Source: Pseudoscleropodium purum (Eukaryota; Streptophyta; Bryopsida; Hypnales; Brachytheciaceae). From it: a stretch of DNA of 64,000 nt. Below the pieces are notes generated by a model. That model saw only the letters and a list, made by a program, of their open reading frames with translations. It searched no databases and was not told where the DNA came from. Made by a program: the position numbers and the translations under genes. Shown here piece by piece: positions 37,901 through 49,759 of this stretch. Position 1 is the stretch's first letter; the number at the start of each line of letters is the position of its first letter. The DNA is taken from NCBI GenBank assembly GCA_963969395.1, contig OZ017796.1, forward strand, positions 44,444,243 to 44,508,242. Reading direction: 5' to 3'.

Positions 37901-38350
37901 ACCAAAATTCTTTGGTCATTAATCAGGGGAGCAGCTCTTTGGTTGTGCTGGACCGCCCGCAATCAAGTAGTGTTTGCTCAAGGTAGGTGGCCAACCGGGT
38001 TTATTCATTCCACATTATGGGACGCGATCCTCGACTCAGGGCGGGCTGCCTTCATGAAGGCTACCCAAGCTCCCTCCTCCACCTATATTTGGAATCGGTT
38101 TGATACGGTTTGGCTTCGAGCTAACTTGCTAGCATTTAGAGAGGGGCAAACAATCTGTTGGAATGGGGAGGGTCCTCCCCTCTGTTCCTTCATCTAATTG
38201 CTTCTGCGTGCTTTGTCTTTTTTCGCTTCTCCTGCTCTATTCTCTTCAGTTGACCAGCCCGTGGGCTTGGCTGCTTTGTGGTGCCTTTTTCTTTTTAATG
38301 CAATGGTTCTCCATTTGTTATAAAAAAATATTTTTAAAAAATTAAAAAAA
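34930..38350 (+). pseudogene. Degenerate non-LTR retrotransposon (LINE), reverse transcriptase and zf-RVT parts
   Basis: Frame-broken remains of a plant L1-type LINE. In order: the linker before the polymerase (near 35030-35230, with SRVRWRLMGDR), HFYQDLYSQE (35283), a shifted WRQISLLNTDYKILAKTL-like block (35640-35700), YILDNVLLQYESVEW (35765), LDFAKAY (35850), VNGKLSNSFSIQRG (35990), the catalytic FADD box at 36160-36171, and the later WSTQRLSLAGRAVVVN block (36450). A C-terminal zf-RVT region is at 37560-37800 (AAFIWSIWHNAVAVNSWRIQ, CSHC). Several frameshifts and stops interrupt it. No endonuclease domain is visible, so it is probably 5'-truncated. It ends in an A-rich tail near 38320-38350. 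The position after AKAY reads INIVSW where plant LINEs usually have DRVSW. Confidence 0.85.
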
Positions 38351-38702
38351 AATCAACTAATGAAAGTCTCAAGGGATAAAAGCTCAAAGTATCGAAATAT
38401 ATAGTATAGTAATACAATCAGTTTTTCTAAGACTAGTGCAAATTAAAACAAAAGAACAACTAAAATACTACTAGAAATATGGGCCAACTTAATAAATAAG
38501 AGACCAACTAGTGGGTGTTAAAATTGACTTTTTTTAAATTTTGATAAAGGTTTGATTGGAAAATCTAGATTTAATTATGAAATCCCCCTATCTAAGTATT
38601 TGCTCTCACTACCCACTTGATTACACAACTAGGATTTTCAAGTCTTTTTTTTATTTTTGAGCAAAGTGTTGTAGGTCTTGGTTTGAGAATTCAATATTTA
38701 TG

Positions 38703-39207
38703 CATGGTTGTCATAGTGGATGGACATTCGGTTCGCCCGTCCGTTAGAGGTCCTACCCATCTGATACAATCAACACATAGTTGACTTTCTAATAACAAAA
38801 AATAGGCCACGTGGATGTCATGTGGATTAAAGAACATGCTGGGCGCGGACGAGGTGATGTGTCATTCTGCAAAATTGCACAAGTTACAAAATTAAAGCCG
38901 TCCGGACCATCCGTCCGTCTAGTCTGATGACCAAGGTTGATAGAACGATCGGACATCCAGGACGCGGACGCTGTGTCTGCAGCATCTGTTGACATTCGCG
39001 GATGTCGTCCGCCCGTCCGCCTCGTCTGCCCCGTCCGTCCGCCCCGCCCTTGTCCGTCCGCTTGTCCACCTTCTGACAGCGGGAGGGACGTTGCGTTCGC
39101 TGGCGTCCGTGCGGATAGACGTCCGAGTTACGGACGCCTTTTTTGGGCGGACATAGAGATTTGTCAACCCTGCTGATGACCCTAACTCGCCCATTATGAC
39201 AACCATG
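38703..39207. mobile_element. hAT-type MITE, outer element (interrupted)
   Basis: It has perfect 13 bp inverted ends, CATGGTTGTCATA at 38703-38715 and its reverse complement at 39195-39207. The flanking 8 bp are TATTTATG and TATATAGG, 6 of 8 identical, consistent with a decayed 8 bp target duplication of the hAT superfamily. Removing the inner element and one copy of its target duplication leaves about 256 bp. The interior is locally GC-rich, with gtccgtccg runs unlike the surrounding AT-rich DNA. Confidence 0.6.
38932..39172. mobile_element. hAT-type MITE, inner element (241 bp)
   Basis: The ends are CAAGGTTGATAGAA and the reverse complement of CAGGGTTGACAAA, imperfect inverted repeats. A perfect 8 bp duplication CTGATGAC flanks it (38924-38931 and 39173-39180). 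An 8 bp duplication with such ends is diagnostic of hAT. The interior is rich in cgtccg/cggacg. It has no transposase frame. It lies wholly within the outer element at 38703-39207, so it inserted later. Confidence 0.8.
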
Positions 39208-42200
39208 TATATAGGATTTGAAGATTTTGGTGAAAGATTTTTAGGATACTTCTCTCACTCTCTACTTTTCCTTTGTTTTGGATTGTTTCAATGTTTTAAG
39301 TATTACAATTTTGTGACTTTTAGCTCAATGCTTCAACAAAGTTTTGTGACAATGGACACAATGTTTTTACTAGGGGATTGTAGGTTTTATTGATAGATCT
39401 TTGTTTTCATGTCACTGTCCACTTATTTTTCTTATGATTGCACATGAGGGTTTTGTAATTTGTAGTTCAATGTTTTAGTACAATTCTATAATAATTACCT
39501 TGGTGTTTTAACACAATTTTCTATAGTCTGTTGGTAGATTGTTAGCATTGTTTCTCTCTTAATTTTTATTCTCCATCTTACTTTCTTTCTAACATACATT
39601 TAGATTTTTGAGTTTTGACTGAAGCAATGTTTTAATAGAATTTTGTAGATTATGTAAGTTTTGTTAGCACCTTTCTTTCTTGTTTTACCACTTCAAATTT
39701 ATTTGCACACTTGCATTATATAGGGGGAATTAATATATAAATATTAATCTCTTGGAATATTCAAATATGTTTGATTATAAGGAAATATACACTTCTAGAA
39801 GAAATTGCTTTAGACATCAATTTCAAATCTTTGTAGTGATATTTTTGCACTCTATATATTGCAATGAGTTAATCTTACCATCTTTCCCAATGCATTATAT
39901 AGGTATGGAATTATTTACAATGATCTTTTGCCATTTCAACTTGAACATGATGTTGATTTTAAAATAACATTTTTTTGTTGTATATTTTCTAGTATGTACA
40001 TTGTATTTCCATCAAGTTCATGTTAAAGAAGTTGAAAGTTTGTTTGGATTTTATTTTTGTTTTATTGTATTATTTAGCATTATTTGAACTATCCTAATTA
40101 AAAATTTGAGGATCTAGTTAGGAACTTAGGACTTCATAGATTTAATAATTTATAAATATATGATTTGATATATTTAAACACTCATTGATTTAGAACTTTA
40201 TAGATTTAGAGTTTCGTAGATTTAGAGATTTAGAGCTTTACAAATTTAGGAATTTACATAAAATTTAAGGGCATCATAGATATAAATGTCTTTATAGAAA
40301 GGAAAGTCTTCATTGATTTGAAATATTTTGTAGATTTAGAATTCTTCAAATGTGCAAATTTTTATAGGATTATAAAAAAGTTAATATATAATGGTATATT
40401 TTACAATCTTTTACATTGTCAAAATCCTTCAAAATATAGATTTCAAGTTTGTTTTGTGAATTGTGTTTTTTTAAATGATTGTACATTCAAAATCTTCAAT
40501 TAGTATACATTACAATTTTTAAAGAAAAGACAACTTACATAGTGATGTCATTGTCCATATCAAATTCAAAATTTGATGTGGCAAATGCATAAGAGAAGTA
40601 AAGCTAATATGGCATGAATTGACACATTTGTGTTATTTGCTATCTAAATCGATTCATCCAAATCACCACATCTTTGAAATATACATTTATAGTATTTGTT
40701 GTTGTCTTGAATATCAAATTCTTCAATAGTGAAATGATTTGAACTTACTCTAGTAGAAAGATGATTCTTGTGAACTAAACTATAGTGCAAGAGCATGGTT
40801 CAAAAGGCCCATTTGGTCACTAAGCTAGTATCTGATGGGCTTTTTGAAATCATTATCTTGCATTGTAGTTTGGTTTCCAAAGACTACCTTTTTGCTAGAG
40901 TTAATTCAATGATATGAATATAGCATTAATAAATGTGCATACAAAAAATAGATGAAAATGATATGTTGGTCAATATGAAAAAGATGAATTGTTTGACCAT
41001 CTAAAAAACACTTTTAGTCTTCAACGTCCTTCTAAGGTCAAGATCATATTGATAACACCCTACAATACAATACGATTGGTGGTTGAATAAATATAGCCAA
41101 TAAATTATAATTTACAGAGGCTAGGTTTACTACTAAATGGCCTTGGTTTTTAATTTAATTTAGAGCACGCATGTACGCACACACACACACAAATATATAT
41201 ATATATATATTTATTTATCCCAAGACATTACTAAGGTGGGTACTCCCCAAATTAGCACCTTTTGCTATTAGGGTAGTTGTAAAAAAGGATGGTCCTATTT
41301 TCTATCACACTTCAAGTTGCGTAGTTTAGTTTGGCCATAACTTTTGGAGAATAAAGTCGATGTACTTGAATTTTTTACTGAAGATGACCAAATTGTTGAT
41401 AAAGAGAATTCTTGTTTTTCATAAATTTCCAAAAAAAATTTATAATTAAATTCCAATTTAGCTAATCTATCACAATTTGTAGTTTAGGGGTTTTTAGTAC
41501 TGTGGAGTACCCATAATTGATGATGTAAAGCAAGAATTTGTGTAGGATATTCTCATACTAGAGATTCATGTGACCACCGAAAAAAAATTAAAAAAACATT
41601 ATTTATGGCGTCCACATGCATGCAAACAAGGGGCCCTTGCGTGCGCACTTCTAAAGAGTGAAGATGGTTTTGGCTTAATTTTTTTGATGAAATATAATCA
41701 CCATGAAGTTCTCACAAATGGCCAATTTTTAGACTTTTTTTAGTCATGAATTTTTTTATTATTAATTTATACCTCATTGTATCCATTTTTTGTAACGATC
41801 TAGGTTTTCTTTCCAAACAATAAAATTTTAGTATTTAGAAGTACTCATAGTACTCAAAACAATACTTTTAGCTGTCGATTTTTTTTATCAACGGTTGAGA
41901 TTGTTTTGTTTCATAATACTCATAGTACTTACAGTATAGTGCCGCAAAAAGTCTGTTTTAGCAAAACGCTACAAAAAACGGACACCCTTTCTTGCAACTA
42001 TTCATTACACTGAGATATTATTATTTATATGGTCAAATTTTCATATTTTCTTATTGGTATGTGAAAGAAGGTTCTAATGTACCAAAGAACTTGACATTTG
42101 GATACCACATGCAAAAGTTATAAATTAAGCCCAAGGTCAACATTTTTTCAATAGATATTCTAAAATTGTTTTTGTCATATATCTTTGTATTGATTTTGGA

Positions 42201-45200
42201 GATGTATATAGAGTGGTGACAGTGGTTTTAGACAAGGTATGATTTTGGGTGTTAACCCATAAACAAGATTGTGGACATTTTGTGTCCAATGAATGAAAAA
42301 TAATCTTTTAGTGTAGGATAGAAGTGCAACTATTCATCTTCAAAATTTTGTATAAAAAGAAAGGTCTTCTATAGTAGTCTGACTTTTAAAGTAGTTTTTT
42401 TGGATTTTTTTATACCAATTTCATACACAATAACAAAATGGATGATTTCCGTGGTTAGTTGAGTCTTTTCTTCAAAAGTTAAGTTAGTACCTTCTCTAAA
42501 TCCTTTTAAAGTATGTTTCTACTTTGCTTTATGGTGATATTAATTGAGCTATAAATTGTAGTGCATTCCCACTTGAGTGCTTAGCTATCCACCAAACTTA
42601 CATGGCAGCCACATTGGTACGAATCAAAAAGCGTTTCTACAGGCATTAATCACCTCCGTACTATTGGCCCACTACAATGAAATACTTACTTCTTACATGT
42701 AGAACTCTAAAAGAATTGAAAGTAATCCACAATTTAGCACAATATGCTCACCTTAAACCCAAATCTGTGTTCAAAACCAAGAAAACCTCCATTGTGTGAA
42801 ACCTTACTTGTTGTGTGAACACCACCAATGTTTGGCCTCAAATTTCTTCTTCTACTATAAACAAGGCACCAAAAATCAAACGCAATAATGAAACATCAAA
42901 ATGAATCAACGCTAGTACGGACCATTCCAAAGCAACAAAACCCTGGACTAGTTCCAAACAAGCCAACGAGCTCATTGCATTTTCCTTCCCACACCTTGTC
43001 AATGGAAATTCAAATCTATACATTCAATAATGCACTTGGGATACCTTACATTGGATATGTATTATGTTTTGAAATTTAGTGCATTTGGTAAAGTACATGC
43101 TCTAGAATACATTGATAACTTGATAGAAAGTAGATTTCTCATCCCTAGTCACAATTTTAGAGCATGTATATTCTACTATCCCATTTAGTATATCCTATTT
43201 TACATGTAGTATTCACATAATTTTATGGTATTATAACCAATCCTATATTACATATAATCATGTTTTATACTTTTAGAGCACCCTATAATATATGTAATTT
43301 GTTCACAAATTTTACCTACAATGAATATATTAAATCCTATATTTTATTGTACATAGTTCCTACATTTTTTGCTAGTGGCCCCTCGAGTATATTTTAAAGC
43401 ACCAAAGCTTATTTTTGTACTTCAATTAGATATTAATTATCATTATTTTAACCCTTAAATGATGTACTGGTCACCATGAAAATCATTTGTTTTGGTACCA
43501 TGTGAGTTTTTGAATTTAAAAAATACAAAAGTAAGCATTGGAAATCAAGCTACTATAGAGGACCTACCTTTTTAATCCTAATTTTTGGACATTGAATAGT
43601 TGCATGGAGAGATTTTTTCTCATTCATTAACCGAAAAATGTCTGTTGTTTATGAATTAAAGATTCCAACCACCTATCTCCTACTCTCCTAGCTATTGATG
43701 AGATGTGAAATATTCTACATCATTTCATTGGGATATGAAAGAATAATAATGTATTCCACATTATATTAAAAGAAGGACAAAAGGAGTCAATTACTTAATT
43801 TTTAAAGGATTGGGCCCTCATGCCTCATGTCTCATGACCAATGTAGTCACCAAAATGCTCCGATTATTGAATCAATAGGTGCATTCTTTCTTAAATTTGT
43901 TTCTATAATGAACAACAAAGTCTTTCAACAATTACTTTTCAGTCTCAACGTTCTTTAAGGATTAAACCTTGAAAGACACCACGACTTTTTTTGTTCAATG
44001 AATGGCAAAAAATCTTTGTGTATAGGACAAAAGTGCAACTATTCATCCTTGAAGTTTTGTGTAAAAAGGAGAGGTCTTGTGCAGTAGTTTGACTTCCAAT
44101 AAGTGCATCCGGATTTTTTTTAAACCAATCACTTATATAGTAACAAAATGGATGATTTTCATGGTTGCTAGCCCATCCTTCAAGGCCGGGTTAGCGGGTA
44201 TCTCTGAATTTATTGCATTTTTTTCTCTATGGATTGGAAACATGGAAACATGGCATTGACTTGGGGAACCTTAGCATGGCTGAATACTGTTAGGCATGGA
44301 CATAACATACACTCATTATTCAGACACTTTCACAAATAGTTTCCTCATGAGAACCTTTCCGGCGTTTCTGCAGAATCTTTCACACAAAACTACACGTGCA
44401 CCGAGTCAAATTTCAGCCTCACATGTGGCAGCCCACTGAAACAAAGCTCCGTCACTGCCCAGAGCACGTGCACCCAAGTTGTCCTCCTCCAACATCACGG
44501 CCTCCAAATATAAACTCAATGTGTGACGTTTTCACCTTTTTCTTCTCCCTTGAAAGTGGAAACAAATGAAAAATCTTTCCGTGCCGGCCTTTCATATCAG
44601 CGCTTGCATTCGAAACTTCCTTGAAAAAATCCATTTTTCCAGCAATGAGCGAGCTCTGCCCATTTGCGTCCCCGAGAAAAATACAAACCTTCGCAGTAAT
44701 GAAATACAAATCTAGTGCCCATTAAAAATATTGCAAGTTCCCTTGCATTATAAAAATCACGTGTCAGCATCGATGAAGCCCGCCGACGAGGACAACCTCT
44801 GATCCGCAGTGAACAGTTCTAACTTACAGTTGCGCAGTACTTCCTGGACGAGCAACGTGTACCACTTGAATGGATAATATCATTTTCTTAAATCTATTTT
44901 TAAACAACATTTGAAGGTCTCGCATCACTCTGTCGATTTTTCCTGTGTGCTGTACAATACAGCTTGGATTCGGTACCAACTGTCACCAGTGCGCGCCCAT
45001 CCTCATAGCTAGAGAAATGGACGCAGTAGATCTCGTCCTATCTGTCGGAGATTGCATACTAAACCGAAGCTCGCATTAGATCAGCTAGCGAGATTGACTT
45101 TCGTCGAAAGGTACTGAATTTATGGACTGTCTTGGAGTACGTAGCACCACTCCTGAGACGAAGACACATTCAGGCACGCACCGATCGGTAGCTCACTGGA

Positions 45201-45429
45201 ACCAGTAAATTTAACTCACGTTCTGATGCATGGAGTGCACTTAGTGAGCGCAACGGGTTCCAAGTGCAAGTGGTATGTGTATGTGCACGTAATAGTGTCA
45301 AGTTTGTCGGGAGAGTCTATGTATGTCAAGGATTTTTCTCAGTTGACAGTCGATAGATTTTTCAAAGATGGGTATCAGTTTCCCTAGATTCGATGTCCAT
45401 CTGCAGCAGAATCCAAATGGCATTAGCTA
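39208..45429. other. Intergenic, AT-rich, no gene recognised
   Basis: No coding signal. 42245-42400 and 43960-44130 are a diverged direct repeat (phrases caatgaatg, aagtgcaactattcatc, aaagRaaggtctt), and 43790-43970 resembles 57230-57400 (ccaataggtgcattttttgtttctacaatga), so at least two more dispersed repeat families are present. From about 44280 the composition becomes even and probably marks the distal promoter side of the MYB gene. Confidence 0.5.
41165..41215. repeat. (CA)n(TA)n microsatellite
   Basis: A run of about eight CA units passes into about ten TA units. Confidence 0.85.
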
Positions 45430-46383
45430 GAAAGAGCCGGGGTCCGTGCAAGCTGCAATTCAACTGTTCCTGGAGTAGAGGGATTCGTAACAGTGGTTCA
45501 TTTCAATCGATTTTAATTCGACTCGGGAACAGAAACGTTGACACGAGCTCGAAATTGAATGGGTAACTCCGTGCAAGTTGGGAAGAAGCAAGAAAGTTGC
45601 ACGTGTTGATGGAGTCCGTGAAGGAATCCAGAAAGAGTGCTGGAAAGTAATGATCTAATGCGCTTGGAGATTAACTGGGGACGGTTGTATTCGAGGTTTT
45701 CGGGGTGTACGCGCGTGTGAGAAAGAGCTAGCTAGTTGCAGTAGATGAGAGTACGTAGGGGTCCCAGCAAATTGGGAAAATACTAGTTATTGGCAAGTGT
45801 TGCTGGAGTGAGTGAAAGAAATCAAAGAATGCAGAGGGAGTGCTGGAATATAATTAACGAACCCAATGGAGATTGAGTGGGACAATTCTATTCGAAGCAT
45901 TCGGCTTGTGTTAAGAATTATAATCGGAGAGCTAGTTCCAGCAGATAAGAATAAGTAGGGACCGGGGTCGTGCAAGTTTTGATGAACCTAATTGCATGTT
46001 TTGACGGAGCGAGTGAAGAGATCCAGAGGGAGTGCTAATTAATGAACGTGCTTGGAGAATATTGAATGGGACAATTACTACTCAGTCATTTGAATCATTA
46101 GCTCGGCTTGTGTGCAGATCCAGCAGGTGATTTTTCTTGTTACCGTACGTAGTAATTTGAATTCAGAAAATATGATCCTTAAAAGTTGTGAAGAGGCTCG
46201 TTAGTTGTAAATGTTGAATGATATATGGATTGAGTGTCAAAGGATTCCAGAGGGAGAGGTGGAATGTAATGAATGATTTTGGAGACTGACTGAGAGTACG
46301 TAGTTTTCAATTCAGAGTACATGTACTTGTGAAGAAGAGCTTTGTAGTTTGTACTTGCAGTCGGTGAGACGAGATATAGATCG
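45430..46383. repeat. Degenerate tandem array (about 200 bp unit) directly upstream of the MYB gene
   Basis: The phrase ccagagggagtgctggaa recurs, with changes, at 45628, 45831, 46023 and 46247, that is at spacings of 203, 192 and 224 bp. Around it, other phrases recur in the same order: a gtttgatggagtgagtgaa-like lead, taatgaa..gcttggaga, gggacaattctattc, ggggtccgtgcaagt and gagctagttgcag. A partial first copy starts near 45430. The array ends at the ATG of the MYB gene, so it forms the proximal promoter and leader. No frame runs through it. Confidence 0.75.
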
Positions 46384-48868
46384 ATGGTGAGGTCACCTGG
46401 GACACGCGCTAGTAAGGCATTTGGAGATGCTGGTGGAGGATCCACTGTGGTAATGCACAAGGGGCCGTGGACTGAGGCGGAAGACGAGATTCTGTCGGCT
46501 CATGTGAAGGCGCACGGCGAAGGCAACTGGAGACTCATCCCCCAATTAGCTGGTCTGCAACTACTCAACCCTCCTCTTGCATCGTCACATCCGTTACAAT
46601 TAACCCTTGGAGGACGAGGACGACCTTATATTTTTTAGCGGTTTCGAACATTTTTTATCAGGATATTTATTTGTTCAACCAAGTATTTTTCTGAACCAAC
46701 TTAAGCTATGTTCTTCAATCAATCATGTGATATGAATTTTTCCCGCATTTAAATCGTACTGTCGACAATACGGTCAATCAAATATAGTTTCATGCTAGCT
46801 AGCTCAGAGTTCACACAAATTCGCTTGGACGTTACCGACAGGTAGTTCGTTGGTACCCCATATATTCCAAGTCGATGAAACTTCTGAATCCTATTTGTTT
46901 ACTTCACCAGTTCACTTAACAATACATTCGGAACAAATTGCACTGTTAATGTTAATACTGGTTGGCTTGGAGAATAGAAATCGCCACATGGATTGATCGA
47001 AATATATTGATTAGAACGCGAAAATTGCAGTGGAAGTGCAATCTGATGTCTACACGACATGACAGATTCTGAGGATAAACGTGGAGTGCAATTACAGAGC
47101 GTCATTAGCTAGAAAGGGTTGAATTTAGTTCGCAATGGTTTTCCTCTAACCATAACTTAACTCTGGAAGTGCACTGACAGAGCTAGGCGGCTCGATTATG
47201 TATGACGTTGGCTATACAGTTGGTAGTACGTCCCCATGGTCGATCAGGCATTTAATTGCCAATAACGATGATTATTGAAGATATACTGACTAGTTCAGTA
47301 GTCTTCTGAACGTGCACTCCAATTGGTTGCACCCCAGCATTAGAATAAAATTATGTTATGATCGATGAGATCGATTTCTCATTCAGACTAAGTATAAATG
47401 GGTGTTTCATGATGAGGATGGAGCTGGCTCATATTGAAATATGTAAATGTGAAATTTGCAGGGCTGGCTCGGTGTGGGAAGAGCTGTCGGTTGCGGTGGA
47501 TCAACTACTTGCGTCCCAATCTGAAGCGAGGCAACTTCTCACTGGACGAGGATAACCTCATTCTCACTCTCCATGCTCTTCTGGGAAACAGGTCCTCCTC
47601 CTAAGTCGCATTCTTCCTTCGTGAATAATAACCATGCTTGGAAGTACACTTGGTTGTACATGAGTGTTGATCTACACTAAACTTAAGGTTCAAAAACCGT
47701 TTCAAATCAATCTCAAATCGATTCAAACTTGTGTCAACAAGAATTTGACTTTCAATGTGGAATCTACAAAGCGTGCTATAAATTAATGTGTCACTGAAAG
47801 CCAAAATTTGCATCCAAGTAAACGTCAATTTTACTTAAAATGGCGTGATTATGGTTGCACAAATTGTAACATTAACCTGCACAACAAGGACCGGTGTAGA
47901 AATATCAACGTTTCAGAAGTACGAAAGCTGTGTATGTCCTCCAATTCAACGAAATTGACGTAATTTTAAAATCTTTTGCAAAGTCCACCATTGACCAGTG
48001 GACCACAGTCACGAAAATGGTCCTTACAAACTGGAAGAAGGATCCTTCTCTTATCTCATGAAAATCAATTGTGTCGTAAAAGAAACTCTAAGTAAGAATT
48101 GTGAGAGTAACTTCTGTCAACAAAAGAAAAACTAAAACAACAAGTTTTCCATGTGGACTCGACAGCATGAGTGCGGCAAATAGATACATCACCAAAAGTC
48201 AACAATTCCATCTTAATTCGTATGTTGAGTATGTCCATCTAAACTGTGGATCGTCATACGACCTGTGCAGATGGTCCTTGATAGCGGGCCGTATACCGGG
48301 CCGCACAGACAACGAGATCAAAAACTACTGGAACACGCATTTGCGACGCAAGCTGCGAAGCCTGGGCATCGATCCCACGGAGTTCAAAGTCGGCCTCACG
48401 CTCACCACAGACGCAAATCCACAACAGATCAGTACTGACTTCGATCCATCCCCATCGTCCTCCTCGCCAACAGAACCAGATCAATTAAAGAACCATACAA
48501 GAACAGCAACAACAATGGCAAATTCCCAACCAGTGTCCAGTCCCAGCAACTCGATGTCCACGACCACCAGCTCTGAGAGCACCAGTGGGGACTCCGTTCC
48601 AGGGGATTCCCAGCTCCAATTGCAAGAACTCTGGTCATCTGTCGGGAACTCCAATAATTTACAGGGTTCTGATTATCCTTGCCTGGTTGATCATATTAGT
48701 AGTGGGTGGGATTATGATCAGTTTCGGATGGAGCATTTGCAGCTTCTGGATCCGCTGGAATTTGCTGGGCCCGGTATAGGGATTATGCAACCTCTGGAAG
48801 CAGTGGCGCAGGTCCGAGGCAAATGGTCGACTGCCTCGGGAAGCCCTTTTGATGCTCTCTTAGATTGA
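46384..48868 (+). CDS. R2R3-MYB transcription factor
   Basis: Three exons, 46384-46552, 47462-47591 and 48271-48868, give 298 residues in a continuous frame at the positions usual for plant R2R3-MYB introns. R2 runs from [20 protein letters not shown] through [11 protein letters not shown] to [16 protein letters not shown]3 runs from [20 protein letters not shown] through [20 protein letters not shown] to [11 protein letters not shown]. The regularly spaced Trp residues (and Phe in R3) are all present. The protein should bind MYB-type DNA sites in the nucleus. The start [11 protein letters not shown] is a drawn-out version of the common MGRSPCC start; an alternative ATG at 46453 would still include both repeats. 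After R3 it has GIDP, then a Ser/Thr/Pro-rich region and an acidic end (SPFDALLD). I could not assign a subgroup. A repeat array forms its upstream region. Confidence 0.92.
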
Positions 48869-49759
48869 TCAATTTTTATTGCACATATGGTTGTTTTCGT
48901 TACCATGGCTTTCTAGTGCTGAGAGCTTGAAAAATTAGAACTTAGTCTGGTGTAGATTTCTGAAGAAATGTGGTGATTTCTTGAAATTTTGTGTTTTTTA
49001 ACGAAGTGTTGCATGGCATTTTCTGTTTGATATGCAGTCTGTAAGTTGTTTAGTTTGAGGAGTGAAAGTCTTTGTTTGAAAACTGTGTGAAGCGTTTACT
49101 GAAGTTTGTTGCGCCTCCATTCTCCATGAGTTTCATGTGGAGTTTTCCACCGGTCAAGAGTTCTGAATCTCATACCCGTCCTCGTAGTGTGTTTGCACTA
49201 CTTAACAGATACCTCCAATGCATAAACAATATATTTGGTTTTGATTTACCTACTTCCAACCTACAATGAGCTCAATATTGAATAGGAAAAGAGTTCAGAT
49301 TTCTTTACCGAAATGTTTCGGCAATTCCTCACGAATGACATGATTAGTGCAAATGAAGTACGAAGAAAAGCATCCAAATAAGCATTCAATATGGTTGGTA
49401 TTACTCCGCACTAAACTACCTATAATCTGTTCAATCTTACCATTGAAATGCATGCTGATTCTTATGCATCTTACCGTCTATTTTTGAAGTTCTGATTATA
49501 AACGTACTCATCATCAACCCTAGACTTTCTGATCCAGATCGTGTATATTTTAGACAATTTGCCTTCTTAATCAATGTTCTGGAATGTTGCAATTGAGCCT
49601 TTGCACTACGCTCTCGTTAATTCCAAACTTAATTAAGTTGCATAAGAATCCAGCTTCTCTCGGAAAAAAGATTCATTTCCTCGTTATTGCAATGTTGCAA
49701 GCACTAAATTTATGCTTTGAAGCAAAATCATCTAGCTTGTTACAGTGTCAAATACTGGC
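48869..49759. other. 3' regions of two convergent genes
   Basis: The MYB gene (+) and the asparagine synthetase-like gene (-) end toward each other across this 0.9 kb. No other gene or repeat is visible. The frame at 49072-49269 is probably untranslated MYB 3' sequence. Confidence 0.5.

Noticed and set aside
38884..39206. Several Arg/Asp-rich frames around 38.9-39.2 kb
   Set aside because: They are produced by the GC-rich cgtccg phrases inside the two nested hAT-type MITEs.
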